Below, in pieces: positions 1-7,640 of a stretch of DNA of 64,000 nt. Both the position numbers and the translations under genes were made by a program. The first letter of the stretch is position 1. The number at the start of each line of letters is the position of its first letter. The notes beneath the pieces were generated by a model. That model saw only the letters and a program-made list of their open reading frames with translations. It was not told where the DNA came from and ran no database searches. Source of the stretch: Saccharibacillus sp. O23 (GTDB lineage: Bacteria > Bacillota > Bacilli > Paenibacillales > Paenibacillaceae); NCBI RefSeq assembly GCF_002205895.1, contig NZ_NJDE01000002.1, positions 248,001 through 312,000 of the forward strand, written 5' to 3'.

Positions 1-13
1 AAGTTCCACGTAA

Positions 14-400
14 TTGAGAGGAGGAGCACTAATTCAAGAACAACAAATCAAAGAGGAATTGGATAAGATAAACAATTATCTTAGGAGGAATCCGTTTTTT
101 TATTTGGAAATATCGGATTTTTCGAGATGGGAATTAAACTTGGTAGGTGGAAAGAGTTTAACTTATGCGCATGAATTAAGAATCATATTTAAGGAAGTTT
201 CGTTTGTATCTTTACCTATGGATTGGGAGGTAGATGTTTCAGCTCTTGGGATAGCTTTAGCGGAGGGGAAAGAAGAATGTGAGATTAATTTAAAATATCA
301 AATTGAAATAGGAAATTATATTTTTAAATTATTTCCTAAAGGATATGACGATAAAATAGAATTCATTATTATTGCAAAGGAGGTTTTTGCCTCTTTTTAA
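14..400 (+). CDS. small hypothetical protein, immunity-like
   Basis: About 120 residues, soluble and acidic, with no membrane segment and no motif I recognise. The size, AT-rich composition and position at the head of a run of similar small genes suggest an orphan immunity protein; that is inference. The open frame begins at a TTG at 14, but an AGGAGG at 19-24 sits seven bases ahead of an in-frame ATT at 32, so translation may really begin at this rare ATT codon, perhaps a degraded ATG. A TAA at 11-13 could be the end of an upstream gene cut by the window edge. Confidence 0.55.
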   Translation: MRGGALIQEQQIKEELDKINNYLRRNPFFYLEISDFSRWELNLVGGKSLTYAHELRIIFKEVSFVSLPMDWEVDVSALGIALAEGKEECEINLKYQIEIGNYIFKLFPKGYDDKIEFIIIAKEVFASF

Positions 401-746
401 AATGTGAATATTTAACTTCAATTAACTTTTACTAGGGATTATAAAGATTGTATGCACAAACCTCAAAAGACCGATAGTAAAGAAATTTGTATATGCATAG
501 TGGACTTAGTACTGTGAAGGCATATAAGAATCTGCTGAGTTAGGCCCCCCAGTCGCCAATCCCTTGGGTACAGCGGTTGGGGGTCCCGCGTTAAGCGACA
601 ACAGCTACACGAATACGTCCAACTATCTAGCTCTGTTCACCGCCGGTAGTTAAAAGGATGATGTTTCGTACATTTGTACGACCTGAGCAAGCACACGGAG
701 AAAAAGGTCAGATCATAAAGAATGTATTTTAGTAAGGGGCGAAACA
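401..746. other. intergenic stretch without a recognisable gene
   Basis: AT-rich spacer. It contains an imperfect GC-rich inverted repeat around 543-591 and a perfect short palindrome, TCGTACA/TGTACGA with a 2-base loop, at 666-681. Short open stretches (for example 661-732) have no ribosome site and no recognised homology. It may be eroded coding DNA of the cassette array, but nothing here supports a gene. Confidence 0.4.
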
Positions 747-1121
747 TTGCTGCATATTGATAAAGGATGTTTAGTAAGATTGAATAAAGCAGGTTTTATT
801 AGACCGTACTCAGGTGATGGTCCTTCCCCATATGATTTTTACGATTTTAACGGGAATGAGTGGTCTTTAGGGGGTCAATTGACAAAACAAAGTAGTATTT
901 TAGCTCCGCGCGAAGTCTATGAACAAGGAACGTTATTACCAACAATCACAGATTTAATGAATTGGCTAGAAAATGAAGGCTTTATGTTTTCGATTACTTT
1001 TAACGGTAATGGTTACAGAGTGATGGCACAAGATAAAGGTGGAACGGAATATAAAGGTAAGGGCGGTACCTTGCCATATGCATTAACCTCAATCGTCGAA
1101 AAATTGTTACTAAGTAGATAG
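747..1121 (+). CDS. hypothetical protein, immunity-like
   Basis: A 124-residue soluble protein starting at TTG 747, preceded by AAGGGGCG at 734-741. It is aromatic-rich in the N-terminal half (PSPYDFYDFNGNEW) and glycine-rich near the C terminus. I recognise no family. It ends directly before a strong intrinsic terminator, so it is a complete monocistronic cassette. Codon use is AT-rich like its neighbours and unlike the genes after 9 kb. The role as an immunity protein is inferred from context only. Confidence 0.55.
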   Translation: MLHIDKGCLVRLNKAGFIRPYSGDGPSPYDFYDFNGNEWSLGGQLTKQSSILAPREVYEQGTLLPTITDLMNWLENEGFMFSITFNGNGYRVMAQDKGGTEYKGKGGTLPYALTSIVEKLLLSR

Positions 1122-1131
1122 CTAGAAGTAG

Positions 1132-1169
1132 AAGACCTTGTCGGCAAGAGCCTTCAAGGTCTTTCTTTT
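1132..1169 (+). terminator. intrinsic terminator
   Basis: AAGACCTTG (1132-1140) pairs with CAAGGTCTT (1155-1163), with an inner GGC/GCC pair (1143-1145 and 1150-1152) and a short loop; a T-rich tail follows to 1169. It lies 10 bases after the stop codon of the gene ending at 1121. Confidence 0.7.
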
Positions 1170-1448
1170 CCTCTACCCAGTGCCGAATTGATCGGGCAGA
1201 ACATTCAAAGAGGGGCAACGAAAGTGAAAGGTTTACGGTTGGAAAAGAATAATCAAGTTCCTAATGGTGAAGCTCTAGTCAATCCGCTATGGATGTATGC
1301 AATGATTCCGTTTGACAGGTGTTGAGCAGAAGGGAAGCGGGGATACATGGACGCGGAAAGCGTCTGTCGAATCAGGCTTTTTTATTCGGAAAATAAGAGG
1401 GTATATATGACTATCCGTATAAGAATTCCAAAAGAAATGGAGACGGAA

Positions 1449-2003
1449 ATGTATTATATCCAAGTCAAAAAGTACTCCCCTCTTACCAAAGGGCAAACTA
1501 CTAAAAAGAAGATCAGAACTTGGACGTCTATACATGATATCGGGAACTTCTATCATGGTTCTAAACTGACTCAGGAAGAATATCTGCATATCGAAGACAA
1601 GTATGTAACAGCCGTTAATTTATATTTGGATTTCAAAGGGATCGATTCTTTGGAAATCAGAGTACCCGATAAAATCGATGAAGAATTATTTGCGAAGTCT
1701 GTTCAAAAGTATCCGAAATGCTATGGGGAAGATCTTGCGGAGTTTTATTATTCCCTTTCCGATCATGCTTTTATACAAAGAAATTTTATCGAGTACGCGA
1801 TCCGGCTTTCGCTTAGAGAAGACATATACTCGCAAATGAGAAGAGATCATCTTTTTTTCGTGGAATGTAATTATGATTTATACATGGATATAGGAAGCGA
1901 TCAAAAGGATGAGACGATTATAAAAGAAATAGAGAATTTAGGTCTGTACGTCAATGTCATCGATTATGAATATCCGAACAACTTCTGGACAAGATCCGAA
2001 TAA
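1449..2003 (+). CDS. immunity-like protein, paralogue of the gene at 6625
   Basis: A 184-residue soluble protein. It aligns end to end with the product of 6625-7179: both share KKIRTWTSI, DIGNFY, QKYPKCY, SLRED and YDLYMDIGS, and more than half the residues are identical by eye. The paralogue fixes the start at ATG 1449 (MYYIQVKKYSPL matches MHYWQIRKYPPL), with GGAGACGGAA just upstream; the open frame extends further 5' to 1347 but that part is not conserved. The family is unknown to me. No membrane segment or signal is seen. Two divergent copies in one array suggest immunity to variants of one toxin, which is inference. Confidence 0.65.
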   Translation: MYYIQVKKYSPLTKGQTTKKKIRTWTSIHDIGNFYHGSKLTQEEYLHIEDKYVTAVNLYLDFKGIDSLEIRVPDKIDEELFAKSVQKYPKCYGEDLAEFYYSLSDHAFIQRNFIEYAIRLSLREDIYSQMRRDHLFFVECNYDLYMDIGSDQKDETIIKEIENLGLYVNVIDYEYPNNFWTRSE

Positions 2004-2034
2004 AGCTTTGCATAAAACGAATAAGGAGAGAAAA

Positions 2035-2480
2035 ATGAGCTCTTTGATCAAATTCATTGAGAACGGTTTCATTGGAGAGATTCATTTAGGCATGAAAAGA
2101 TGGGAGGTCGAGAACTTATTAGGGAAACCCCAAGATCGATCCGTTTCCAAGAAACCTTCATTTTGAAATATGATTCGATCCAATTATCCTTTGATAGCGA
2201 CCGTCGAGAAGATCAGCTTCGATCTATACACGTCTATTTTTCTGACAATGTCGAATTTCCCGAGAGTTTAAAGATAAAAGGATGGGTTCCCTATAAAGAT
2301 ATGGAATTCAAGAAGTTTATGCACGAAATTGAAACTTTTAAGGTCCAACTCTTGAGAGACGACAAACATACTTTGGAAAACACTCAGTTAGGTTTTAGAT
2401 CACAAGCAGGCGTAGTCCTCATTTTTGTAATAGAAGGAGAGATGGCGAGGTTAGATAGTTTTCATTTAAGCGATTTTTAA
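2035..2480 (+). pseudogene. frameshifted small gene, immunity-like
   Basis: ATG 2035 has a good AAGGAGAG site at 2023-2030. Reading from it gives MSSLIKFIENGFIGEIHLGM then a run ending in KKPSF and a stop at 2164-2166. The other frame continues at once with LKYDSIQLSFD and runs to 2480. Adding one T to the TTTT at 2161-2164 joins them into one continuous protein of about 149 residues (KKPSFLKYDSIQ). So this is one gene with a single-base deletion in a homopolymer. It may be a true pseudogene, a phase-variable tract or a sequencing error. The HLGM...LLG..QD pattern near the N terminus is seen in small Bacillales proteins of unknown role. Confidence 0.7.
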
Positions 2481-2503
2481 TTCTGAGTACGGAGGAAAGG
2501 TTC

Positions 2504-2734
2504 ATGAACTCGGTATTTTTCGTACAGCATTCGTATCAAACAGGAGAAGACGACCTTGAAAAAAACAAAATCATCGGCATTTACTCTTCGCGTCAAAACG
2601 CCGAAAAAACGATAGCTCGATTGAGCACAAATGAAGGCTTCCGAGATCATCCTGAAGGTTTTGAAATAGAGGAATATTATTTGGACCGAACGTTATGGGA
2701 AGGAGGGTTCTTTACTATAGATTTGGAGGAATGA
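2504..2734 (+). CDS. DUF7336-like small protein
   Basis: A 76-residue protein starting at ATG 2504 with GGAGGAAAGG upstream. The order VFFVQHSY, IGIYSSRQNAEKTI, FRDHPEGFEIEEYYLD, W.EGF is the pattern I know from DUF7336-type proteins, which occur in Bacillales next to toxin/immunity loci; no biochemical role is known to me. Full length for the family. It sits 23 bases after the frameshifted gene and overlaps the ribosome site of the next small frame, so the three could be co-transcribed up to the terminator at 2885. Confidence 0.65.
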   Translation: MNSVFFVQHSYQTGEDDLEKNKIIGIYSSRQNAEKTIARLSTNEGFRDHPEGFEIEEYYLDRTLWEGGFFTIDLEE

Positions 2735-2738
2735 TAAA

Positions 2739-2882
2739 GTGACCTTTAAAACGAGCATTAGAAAAATTTCGAATAAGTGTGTGAGTGCTTGTGGGTTGCT
2801 TTATTATCATTATCTGCATGATGACGATCTTATTTCTTTAGAAGAAGAGTCGGTCGAATTTATTATTGAAAAAGCATACTAA
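2739..2882 (+). CDS. 47-residue protein or truncated cassette gene
   Basis: GTG 2739 follows GGAGGA (2725-2730) at a reasonable distance and the frame stays open to TAA 2880-2882, giving a product that begins MTFKTSIRKISNKC and ends EEESVEFIIEKAY. The strong terminator begins two bases after the stop, which supports a real gene end. It is short for an immunity protein and may be what remains of a longer one; no full-length relative is present in the window. Confidence 0.45.
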   Translation: MTFKTSIRKISNKCVSACGLLYYHYLHDDDLISLEEESVEFIIEKAY

Positions 2883-2884
2883 AA

Positions 2885-2925
2885 ACGGGCCTCGGAGATT
2901 TCGTTCTCTGAGGCCTGTTTATTTA
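2885..2925 (+). terminator. intrinsic terminator
   Basis: ACGGGCCTCGGAGA pairs with TCTCTGAGGCCTGT (two G-T pairs) around a 6-base loop, followed by TTATTT. It closes the cassette group 2035-2882. Confidence 0.75.
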
Positions 2926-2998
2926 AAGTAGTAGTTGTTAAAAACTGGACAGCATGAAAAGCTAATTTGCAGAAACACCTACGCATAGGAGCGATGAA

Positions 2999-3697
2999 AT
3001 GGGAGAAGACGACGAATCAGAAGCTCTAACTTATTTGACTAAGCTCGAAGAGAATCCCGAAGCGGAAGCGGACTTCGAACTTTTGGAAACGTATGCAAAA
3101 AGCGATTCGGAACTTGTCAGATACCAGACAGCGGCTGCGCTCGTTTTTCCTTTTACTCCAAGAGGAGAAGAGATCTTGATCGCTCTGACCAAGGACCGCA
3201 AATGGTTGGTCCGTGCGGAAGCCTGCGATGCGTTAAGCTCAAGCAGCTCTGACAGGGTGTTCAAGATTCTAAAATCAAAAGCGCTCAAGGATCCTGCGAA
3301 AGTCGTCCGATTATTTTCCGTTCTTTCGCTGCTCGACGTAGCTTTGAGAATAGGCGAAAATCGCCAGACTCTCGAATCTTTTTTTGAAGATGGGCTTGCT
3401 CAAGAGACTGCGGAAAACGTGAAGTTATCTTATTATTCTGTACTCTATCAATTAGGGAAGAAAGAATACTTGCCCAGAATCATGAACGCTATGGTCTCCG
3501 AACCCTATGAAGTGCGACGCGCGGCTGTAAGCCGTCTTGAAGAATTAGCTAACGAGGAGAACTATAAGCAGATTCTTCAATTCACTACCGAGATCATCGA
3601 CTTGGAAACCACAAAAATGTGCAGGTCTACGAAGCAGCAGCTTATCGACCGCTGTATAGCTATTCAGACTCGACTGGATAGATCGAATAGAGAGTAG
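2999..3697 (+). CDS. HEAT-repeat protein
   Basis: A 232-residue soluble protein made almost entirely of paired helices. Repeated units such as SELVRYQTAAALVFPF, RKWLVRAEACDAL, PAKVVRLFSVLSLL and PYEVRRAAVSRLEEL have the Arg and Ala/Leu spacing of HEAT repeats (PBS-lyase-like type), at roughly 35-residue intervals. HEAT scaffolds bind other proteins, and such proteins occur repeatedly in immunity-gene arrays; the partner here is unknown. No catalytic residues are evident. The start is ATG 2999, preceded by AGGAGCGATGAA. The next gene follows after 17 bases, so the two are probably one operon. Confidence 0.75.
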   Translation: MGEDDESEALTYLTKLEENPEAEADFELLETYAKSDSELVRYQTAAALVFPFTPRGEEILIALTKDRKWLVRAEACDALSSSSSDRVFKILKSKALKDPAKVVRLFSVLSLLDVALRIGENRQTLESFFEDGLAQETAENVKLSYYSVLYQLGKKEYLPRIMNAMVSEPYEVRRAAVSRLEELANEENYKQILQFTTEIIDLETTKMCRSTKQQLIDRCIAIQTRLDRSNRE

Positions 3698-3714
3698 AAG
3701 ACGGGGGGATAAGC

Positions 3715-4269
3715 ATGCATCACGGGAATCGCTTTATGAGAGAATATCCCGCAATCAAAGATGTATTCGAAAAACTTTACTTCAAACGCCAAGCCGACAA
3801 GTGGTATATCGATACATGTAAAAGGCAGTTATCGCTTCCGGAAGATTTATATTCTTTAGAGCATATCGTAGAGATCAAGGCTCAACATCAGGTATCTCCT
3901 TCGAATTATTTCTATATTAAGCTTCCAGACGTAAAAGGCGAAGGAGGATTTTGTTTGTCGCAAGAAATCCAACTTATTATTTCCAAAATCGTTCCGGTCT
4001 ATACCTACGATTTAGTTTATTTAATGAAACACGACTCTTTAAAAAGCGATCTCGATATGTCGGGATCGTCTAGTACGCTAGAAATGATCGAGACCGAAAC
4101 CAGCATAAGAAGCATCATGGAAAAAGCAGGTTACCTTTTATTGAATCACGAGTATGACTTATACGATACCGTTTACGAATGGAGCGAATTGGAGAGGATT
4201 GATCCTGTAAATCGAAGACTTATTCTCAAAGATGCGGCGTTTGTCGATATTTTAGAATTGTGCCCTTGA
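3715..4269 (+). CDS. hypothetical protein, immunity-like
   Basis: A 184-residue acidic soluble protein starting at ATG 3715 after GGGGGGATAAGC. No family recognised. The C-terminal part carries many aromatic and acidic residues (LLNHEYDLYDTVYEWSELE), a composition common in nuclease-immunity proteins; that is only suggestive. It is spaced 17 bases after the HEAT protein and 32 bases before the next gene, so one transcript is likely. Base composition matches the rest of the AT-rich block. Confidence 0.5.
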   Translation: MHHGNRFMREYPAIKDVFEKLYFKRQADKWYIDTCKRQLSLPEDLYSLEHIVEIKAQHQVSPSNYFYIKLPDVKGEGGFCLSQEIQLIISKIVPVYTYDLVYLMKHDSLKSDLDMSGSSSTLEMIETETSIRSIMEKAGYLLLNHEYDLYDTVYEWSELERIDPVNRRLILKDAAFVDILELCP

Positions 4270-4301
4270 TAAATTCTATAAAACTTAAGGAGTTGATGTG
4301 A

Positions 4302-4643
4302 ATGGATATCGAAGAATTGATTCGCAAAATAAGGGGGAGACCCGGAATGTATGTGCAGGATAAGCGATTGGATTATATCACGTATTTCATTTCAGGATTT
4401 TACTACCACGGTAGTATGACGGGAACAGCAGAGCCTATCGATATTCATTTTAAAGAACAATTTCACGGCTGGGTAAGAGATTGGATCGCGGATAATCGGG
4501 GCCTTACATACCAAGGAGAGAGTGGTTGGTATGAGTATATTACTTTTTCGACTCAAAGCAATGAAGAAGCCTTTGACTTATTTTTCAAGCTAGCTGAAGA
4601 GTTCTTCGCAGAGTTTCATCGATTACCTGAGCAGCACGAATAA
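4302..4643 (+). CDS. small RPGMYV-motif protein, immunity-like
   Basis: A 113-residue protein; ATG 4302 is preceded by AAGGAGTTGATGTGA. It opens with DIEELIRKIRGRPGMYVQDKRL then a hydrophobic FISGFYYHG segment. An N-terminal I..RPGMY(V/I) motif followed by an L..FI.G helix is recurrent in small proteins from toxin/immunity loci of Gram-positive bacteria. The rest (WVRDWIADNRGL, W.EYITF, EEAFDLFFKLAEEFF) looks like a compact alpha/beta domain. No catalytic site or signal is visible. Role inferred from context. Confidence 0.55.
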   Translation: MDIEELIRKIRGRPGMYVQDKRLDYITYFISGFYYHGSMTGTAEPIDIHFKEQFHGWVRDWIADNRGLTYQGESGWYEYITFSTQSNEEAFDLFFKLAEEFFAEFHRLPEQHE

Positions 4644-4726
4644 AACCGTAGAGCCGAACTACTTTCTGTTATCGCTCTCATTTGATGGATAAGAAGATTT
4701 GGTACGAGTATGGAAGGAGGCGCGGA

Positions 4727-5056
4727 ATGCTGTTGCTTGAAGCCGAAATCTATTTGCATAAACCATCCGATAGCGCTTCCGCATTAAAAAACGATCTGGA
4801 GACGCGTCATATCATCCGGCCGTCCATTAATTTCGGCAATGATCAGTTATTCTCGGGCGATATCTGGGCGCTTCATCAAGAAAAAATGTTTTATCGAGGC
4901 GTAAATTATACGGTCCTGATCAAGATGCCTACCATAGAAAGCGAAGCGTTCGAAAGCATCGGTCGATTCGTTCGTCCCGGGAATTCTTTTCGTATACAAA
5001 CCGGTCTTCGAGTGATCGGAACCGGCACAATTAAGGATTACATATATGAAGAATAA
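4727..5056 (+). CDS. free-standing EF-Tu domain III homologue
   Basis: A 109-residue protein that matches only the third beta-barrel of elongation factor Tu. LLEAEIYLH corresponds to FEAEVYVLS at the start of EF-Tu domain III, HIIRPSINFG to YRPQFYF, FSGDIW to the VTG.I strand, and SFRIQTGLRVIGTGTIKDY to RFAIREGGRTVGAGVV. The GTPase domain and domain II are absent. The start is ATG 4727, because AAGGAGG at 4714-4720 is six bases upstream; the frame is open from 4682 but that part is not homologous. EF-Tu-like stand-alone barrels are known in databases but without a proven role. Its place in an immunity array, and the known use of EF-Tu by several contact-dependent toxins, make a decoy or toxin-binding role conceivable (inference). 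Confidence 0.7.
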   Translation: MLLLEAEIYLHKPSDSASALKNDLETRHIIRPSINFGNDQLFSGDIWALHQEKMFYRGVNYTVLIKMPTIESEAFESIGRFVRPGNSFRIQTGLRVIGTGTIKDYIYEE

Positions 5057-5105
5057 CAACGATCGATGACACAACCCATTAATCGCCGGAGAAAGGACAG
5101 AAGCC

Positions 5106-6188
5106 ATGCTGAACGCATCAACGACATTCGGAGGTATCGCATTCGTCGTCTTAATAAGTATCGCGAGCGGGTTGCAGGGCTGTTCGGCAGATTCAGAGTC
5201 TCCGCGACCTACGCCTTATGCGTATGCGGAGAACGAGATTTATCCCGTCGTGATAGGCGACGATCATCTTATGGGTTACGTGAACGACTCCCGCCAGATC
5301 GTGATCGAAGCTCAATTCGAGCACGCCGACGAATTCCGCGAAGGTCTGGCGGCAGCGTGGAAAGACGGCAAATATGGATACATCGACATTTCGGGAAAAT
5401 GGGCAATCGAACCTCGGTATGACTATGCTTACGGATTCGAGAACGGAACCGCCGTCACGATGCAAAAAGAAGATCCCGATGCCAGCGACAGCGTGGAATA
5501 TTGGAACTTGATTGACGCTTCGGGAAAAGTGAAAGCCAAGACAGACTCCTTCAGAATCTATGATTTTTCGGAAGGTCTGGCTCCGGCTTGGTTGGACTAT
5601 GAGGGCAATAAAGGTTTTATCGACGAGAAAGGTAAGGTTGTCTTGGAAGGATACGACGAAGTGGACTTTTTCCGTGAAGGATTAGCTGCGGTATCAAAAG
5701 CCGGCAAATGGGGATTTATCGATCGGACCGGAAAAGTCGTGATCCCTCTGATCTACGAACATGCTTTTTCTTTTAGCGGTCAAAGGGCTGTGGTGAAGGT
5801 AGCGGACAAATGGGGATTTATCGATCATCAAGGGAAAGCGATCATTGCCCCGCGTTACGATGCTGCACACTCTTTTTCGGAAGGGTTGGCGCTGGTCAAA
5901 TTCAAAGGCAAGATTGGATATATCGGCCCTGCGGGTCAATGGGCAATCCCACCGGAGTGGGACGAGGCAGAAGATTTTTCGGAAGGTCTAGCTGCCGTAT
6001 CGGTAAACAGCGTGCAAAAAAGAGGATACATCAATAAAAAAGGAGAGCTGGCGATCAAACCCGAATACTTGGAGACTTTTCCCGCCGAACACGGTCTGAT
6101 GAAAGTAAGCCGCGATCAGGTGGGCGAATATTTTTATATCGACAAACAAGGCAATGAGGTGGAGTTTTTGCCTTTGCCGAAAGAATAA
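5106..6188 (+). CDS. WG-repeat lipoprotein
   Basis: A 360-residue protein with a signal peptide and lipobox GLQGC, giving an acylated Cys26, so it should be anchored to the outer face of the membrane. The rest is a series of about seven WG repeats, with units like AAVSKAGKWGFIDRTGKVVI and AAAWKDGKYGYIDISGKWAI. WG repeats form a beta-propeller-like surface and are common in exported or cell-surface proteins of Firmicutes and in toxin/immunity neighbourhoods. The start is ATG 5106 after GGAGAAAGGACAG. It is the only exported protein in the AT-rich block. Ligand unknown. Confidence 0.8.
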   Translation: MLNASTTFGGIAFVVLISIASGLQGCSADSESPRPTPYAYAENEIYPVVIGDDHLMGYVNDSRQIVIEAQFEHADEFREGLAAAWKDGKYGYIDISGKWAIEPRYDYAYGFENGTAVTMQKEDPDASDSVEYWNLIDASGKVKAKTDSFRIYDFSEGLAPAWLDYEGNKGFIDEKGKVVLEGYDEVDFFREGLAAVSKAGKWGFIDRTGKVVIPLIYEHAFSFSGQRAVVKVADKWGFIDHQGKAIIAPRYDAAHSFSEGLALVKFKGKIGYIGPAGQWAIPPEWDEAEDFSEGLAAVSVNSVQKRGYINKKGELAIKPEYLETFPAEHGLMKVSRDQVGEYFYIDKQGNEVEFLPLPKE

Positions 6189-6199
6189 GGCGGTGGGAA

Positions 6200-6583
6200 A
6201 TGAGAACGCTTGAAGAACTGACATCGTTATTATGGGGATGCGAGATTACGGATTATCATTTCGACCTTAAAAACCATTCCGTTTCTTTGAATCTCAAAAG
6301 AGTGTTTAATCATACGAAGACTCTGTTCGAGGCGAGAATGAAAGGCGTGTGTTCATTTTCTTGGATAAACGCAGCCGCGGACGAACGGAAAAAGGTGGAC
6401 GATTGGGAGTACATCGATCTGGTTTCTTTTGATGTAATAAGCGGCGTAAGAATGCATATCAAAGGCGATGATTTTCTGAACGATTATGTACAAGCCCCTA
6501 ATCTATGTCTGGAGATCGGCGATTCGGTGCTTTTGATCGAAGCTCGATTTCTTTGCATCGACGGCGAGGATTTTGAATTATAG
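6200..6583 (+). CDS. hypothetical protein, immunity-like
   Basis: A 127-residue soluble protein, ATG 6200 preceded by AAGGCGGTGGGAA and only 11 bases after the WG lipoprotein, so probably co-transcribed. The opening, LEELTSLLWGCEITDYHFDLKNHSVSLNL, and the later GVCSFSWI resemble in layout the YxiG-like small proteins found next to Bacillus LXG toxins; this is a weak resemblance from memory and I do not assign the family firmly. No signal or membrane segment. Confidence 0.5.
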   Translation: MRTLEELTSLLWGCEITDYHFDLKNHSVSLNLKRVFNHTKTLFEARMKGVCSFSWINAAADERKKVDDWEYIDLVSFDVISGVRMHIKGDDFLNDYVQAPNLCLEIGDSVLLIEARFLCIDGEDFEL

Positions 6584-6624
6584 AGCGTTGAAGAAATAAC
6601 ACACCTCTTAGTTAGGAGACCCCT

Positions 6625-7179
6625 ATGCATTATTGGCAGATCAGAAAGTACCCTCCGCTCGAGAAAGGGAAAAAACCTCGAAAAAAGATCCGGACATGGA
6701 CGTCTATCGTCGATATCGGAAACTTCTATTACGGATCCCTATTTACCGAGGAAGAATATTTGGAAATCGAAGATAAGTATGTAGAAGCGGTGAATTCGTA
6801 TCTGAAGTTTTTGGGAATTGATCGTTTAGAATTGATGTTTTTAGGCAGCGATCAGAAAACATTTATCGAACATAGCCAAAAGTATCCGAAATGCTATACG
6901 GAAGAGATCATTGAATTTTATTACGAGCTTCACGGCGATGCTTTCGTAGCCGGAGATTGTATCGAACACGCGGTGCGGCTTTCGTTGAGAGAAGACGTAT
7001 CGTGTCAAATGAGAAAAGAACGGCTTTTATTCGTGAACTGCACTTATGATTTATACATGGACATAGGGAGCAATCAAGAAGATCGCGGGGTTATCGAGAA
7101 AATAAGACAATCGGGTTTGTACGCGGATTTGTGGGATCATGAATGTCAGACTAATCTTTGGGAACCGCCTAAGGGATAA
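6625..7179 (+). CDS. immunity-like protein, paralogue of the gene at 1449
   Basis: A 184-residue soluble protein starting at ATG 6625 after TTAGGAGACCCCT. It is a full-length paralogue of the gene at 1449-2003 with the same conserved blocks (KKIRTWTSI, DIGNFYYGS, IEDKYVEAVN, QKYPKCY, SLRED, YDLYMDIGS). Divergence is spread across the sequence rather than confined to one end. The two lie about 5 kb apart in the same orientation, so the array probably grew in part by duplication or by acquiring two alleles. Family and partner unknown. Confidence 0.65.
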   Translation: MHYWQIRKYPPLEKGKKPRKKIRTWTSIVDIGNFYYGSLFTEEEYLEIEDKYVEAVNSYLKFLGIDRLELMFLGSDQKTFIEHSQKYPKCYTEEIIEFYYELHGDAFVAGDCIEHAVRLSLREDVSCQMRKERLLFVNCTYDLYMDIGSNQEDRGVIEKIRQSGLYADLWDHECQTNLWEPPKG

Positions 7180-7215
7180 GAGCATATACATATAGAGGAA
7201 AATATTGTTACGCCG

Positions 7216-7383
7216 ATGAAAAGATATATTCGATTAAAAAATGAATTATCGGAAAAGACGTTCGATGATAGGGCAAGGTCTATTGAGCTTAATCTTCATT
7301 ACGAAGAAGTCGTCCCGTTTTTATGGAACTGCAAATGCTGGGCGGTGGTCACTCTGATCTTACAAATTAAAGTCCGAACATAG
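7216..7383 (+). CDS. 55-residue protein or truncated immunity gene
   Basis: The frame from ATG 7216 gives MKRYIRLKNELSEK then ends with LILQIKVRT. The only good ribosome site, AGAGG at 7193-7197, is too far from this ATG but well placed for an in-frame ATT at 7204; the true start may be that codon. The C-terminal residues look like the sudden end of a longer alpha/beta protein, so this is probably the truncated 5' part of a cassette gene. It is followed by an imperfect hairpin near 7383-7413. Confidence 0.35.
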   Translation: MKRYIRLKNELSEKTFDDRARSIELNLHYEEVVPFLWNCKCWAVVTLILQIKVRT

Positions 7384-7451
7384 GGATCCAAGTTCCAGAC
7401 GCTTGGGTTCCCCTCTTTAAGCCTCTATCCACTTAGAAAAGAAGTGAGATT

Positions 7452-7640
7452 ATGGCACAGAAGCTCTATCATCTTATCTTGCCGCGGGGATATAACTTTT
7501 ACGAATCCCCCTTCAACTGGTAGTCGAATGCAAAGAACTGCCGAATGGCTTATTAATCTCCACGCCATTTTGACGTACATGAAGAGAGACTGTTTTTTTA
7601 CGCATTCGAACGCGAAGCGAGGAGGCCTCATGACATTCAC
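7452..7640 (+). pseudogene. remnant of a small gene with two homopolymer frameshifts
   Basis: ATG 7452 has AAGAAGTGAG just ahead and encodes MAQKLYHLILPRGYNFYES before a stop at 7521-7523. Another frame continues with LVVECKELPNGLLISTPF, and a third with DVHEERLFFYAFERE. One extra C in the C5 run at 7507-7511 and one fewer T in the T4 run at 7568-7571 would join the three into one protein. The 3' end of the repaired frame overlaps the start of the next gene. I read this as a decayed cassette gene, though sequencing error in homopolymers would look the same. Confidence 0.4.

Noticed and set aside
1122-1325. In-frame continuation after the stop of the 747 gene, ending at 1325, and a 33-codon GTG frame at 1224
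   Set aside because: The region directly after the stop is a strong terminator hairpin, so read-through is unlikely; the 33-codon frame has only a moderate ribosome site and no recognisable protein.
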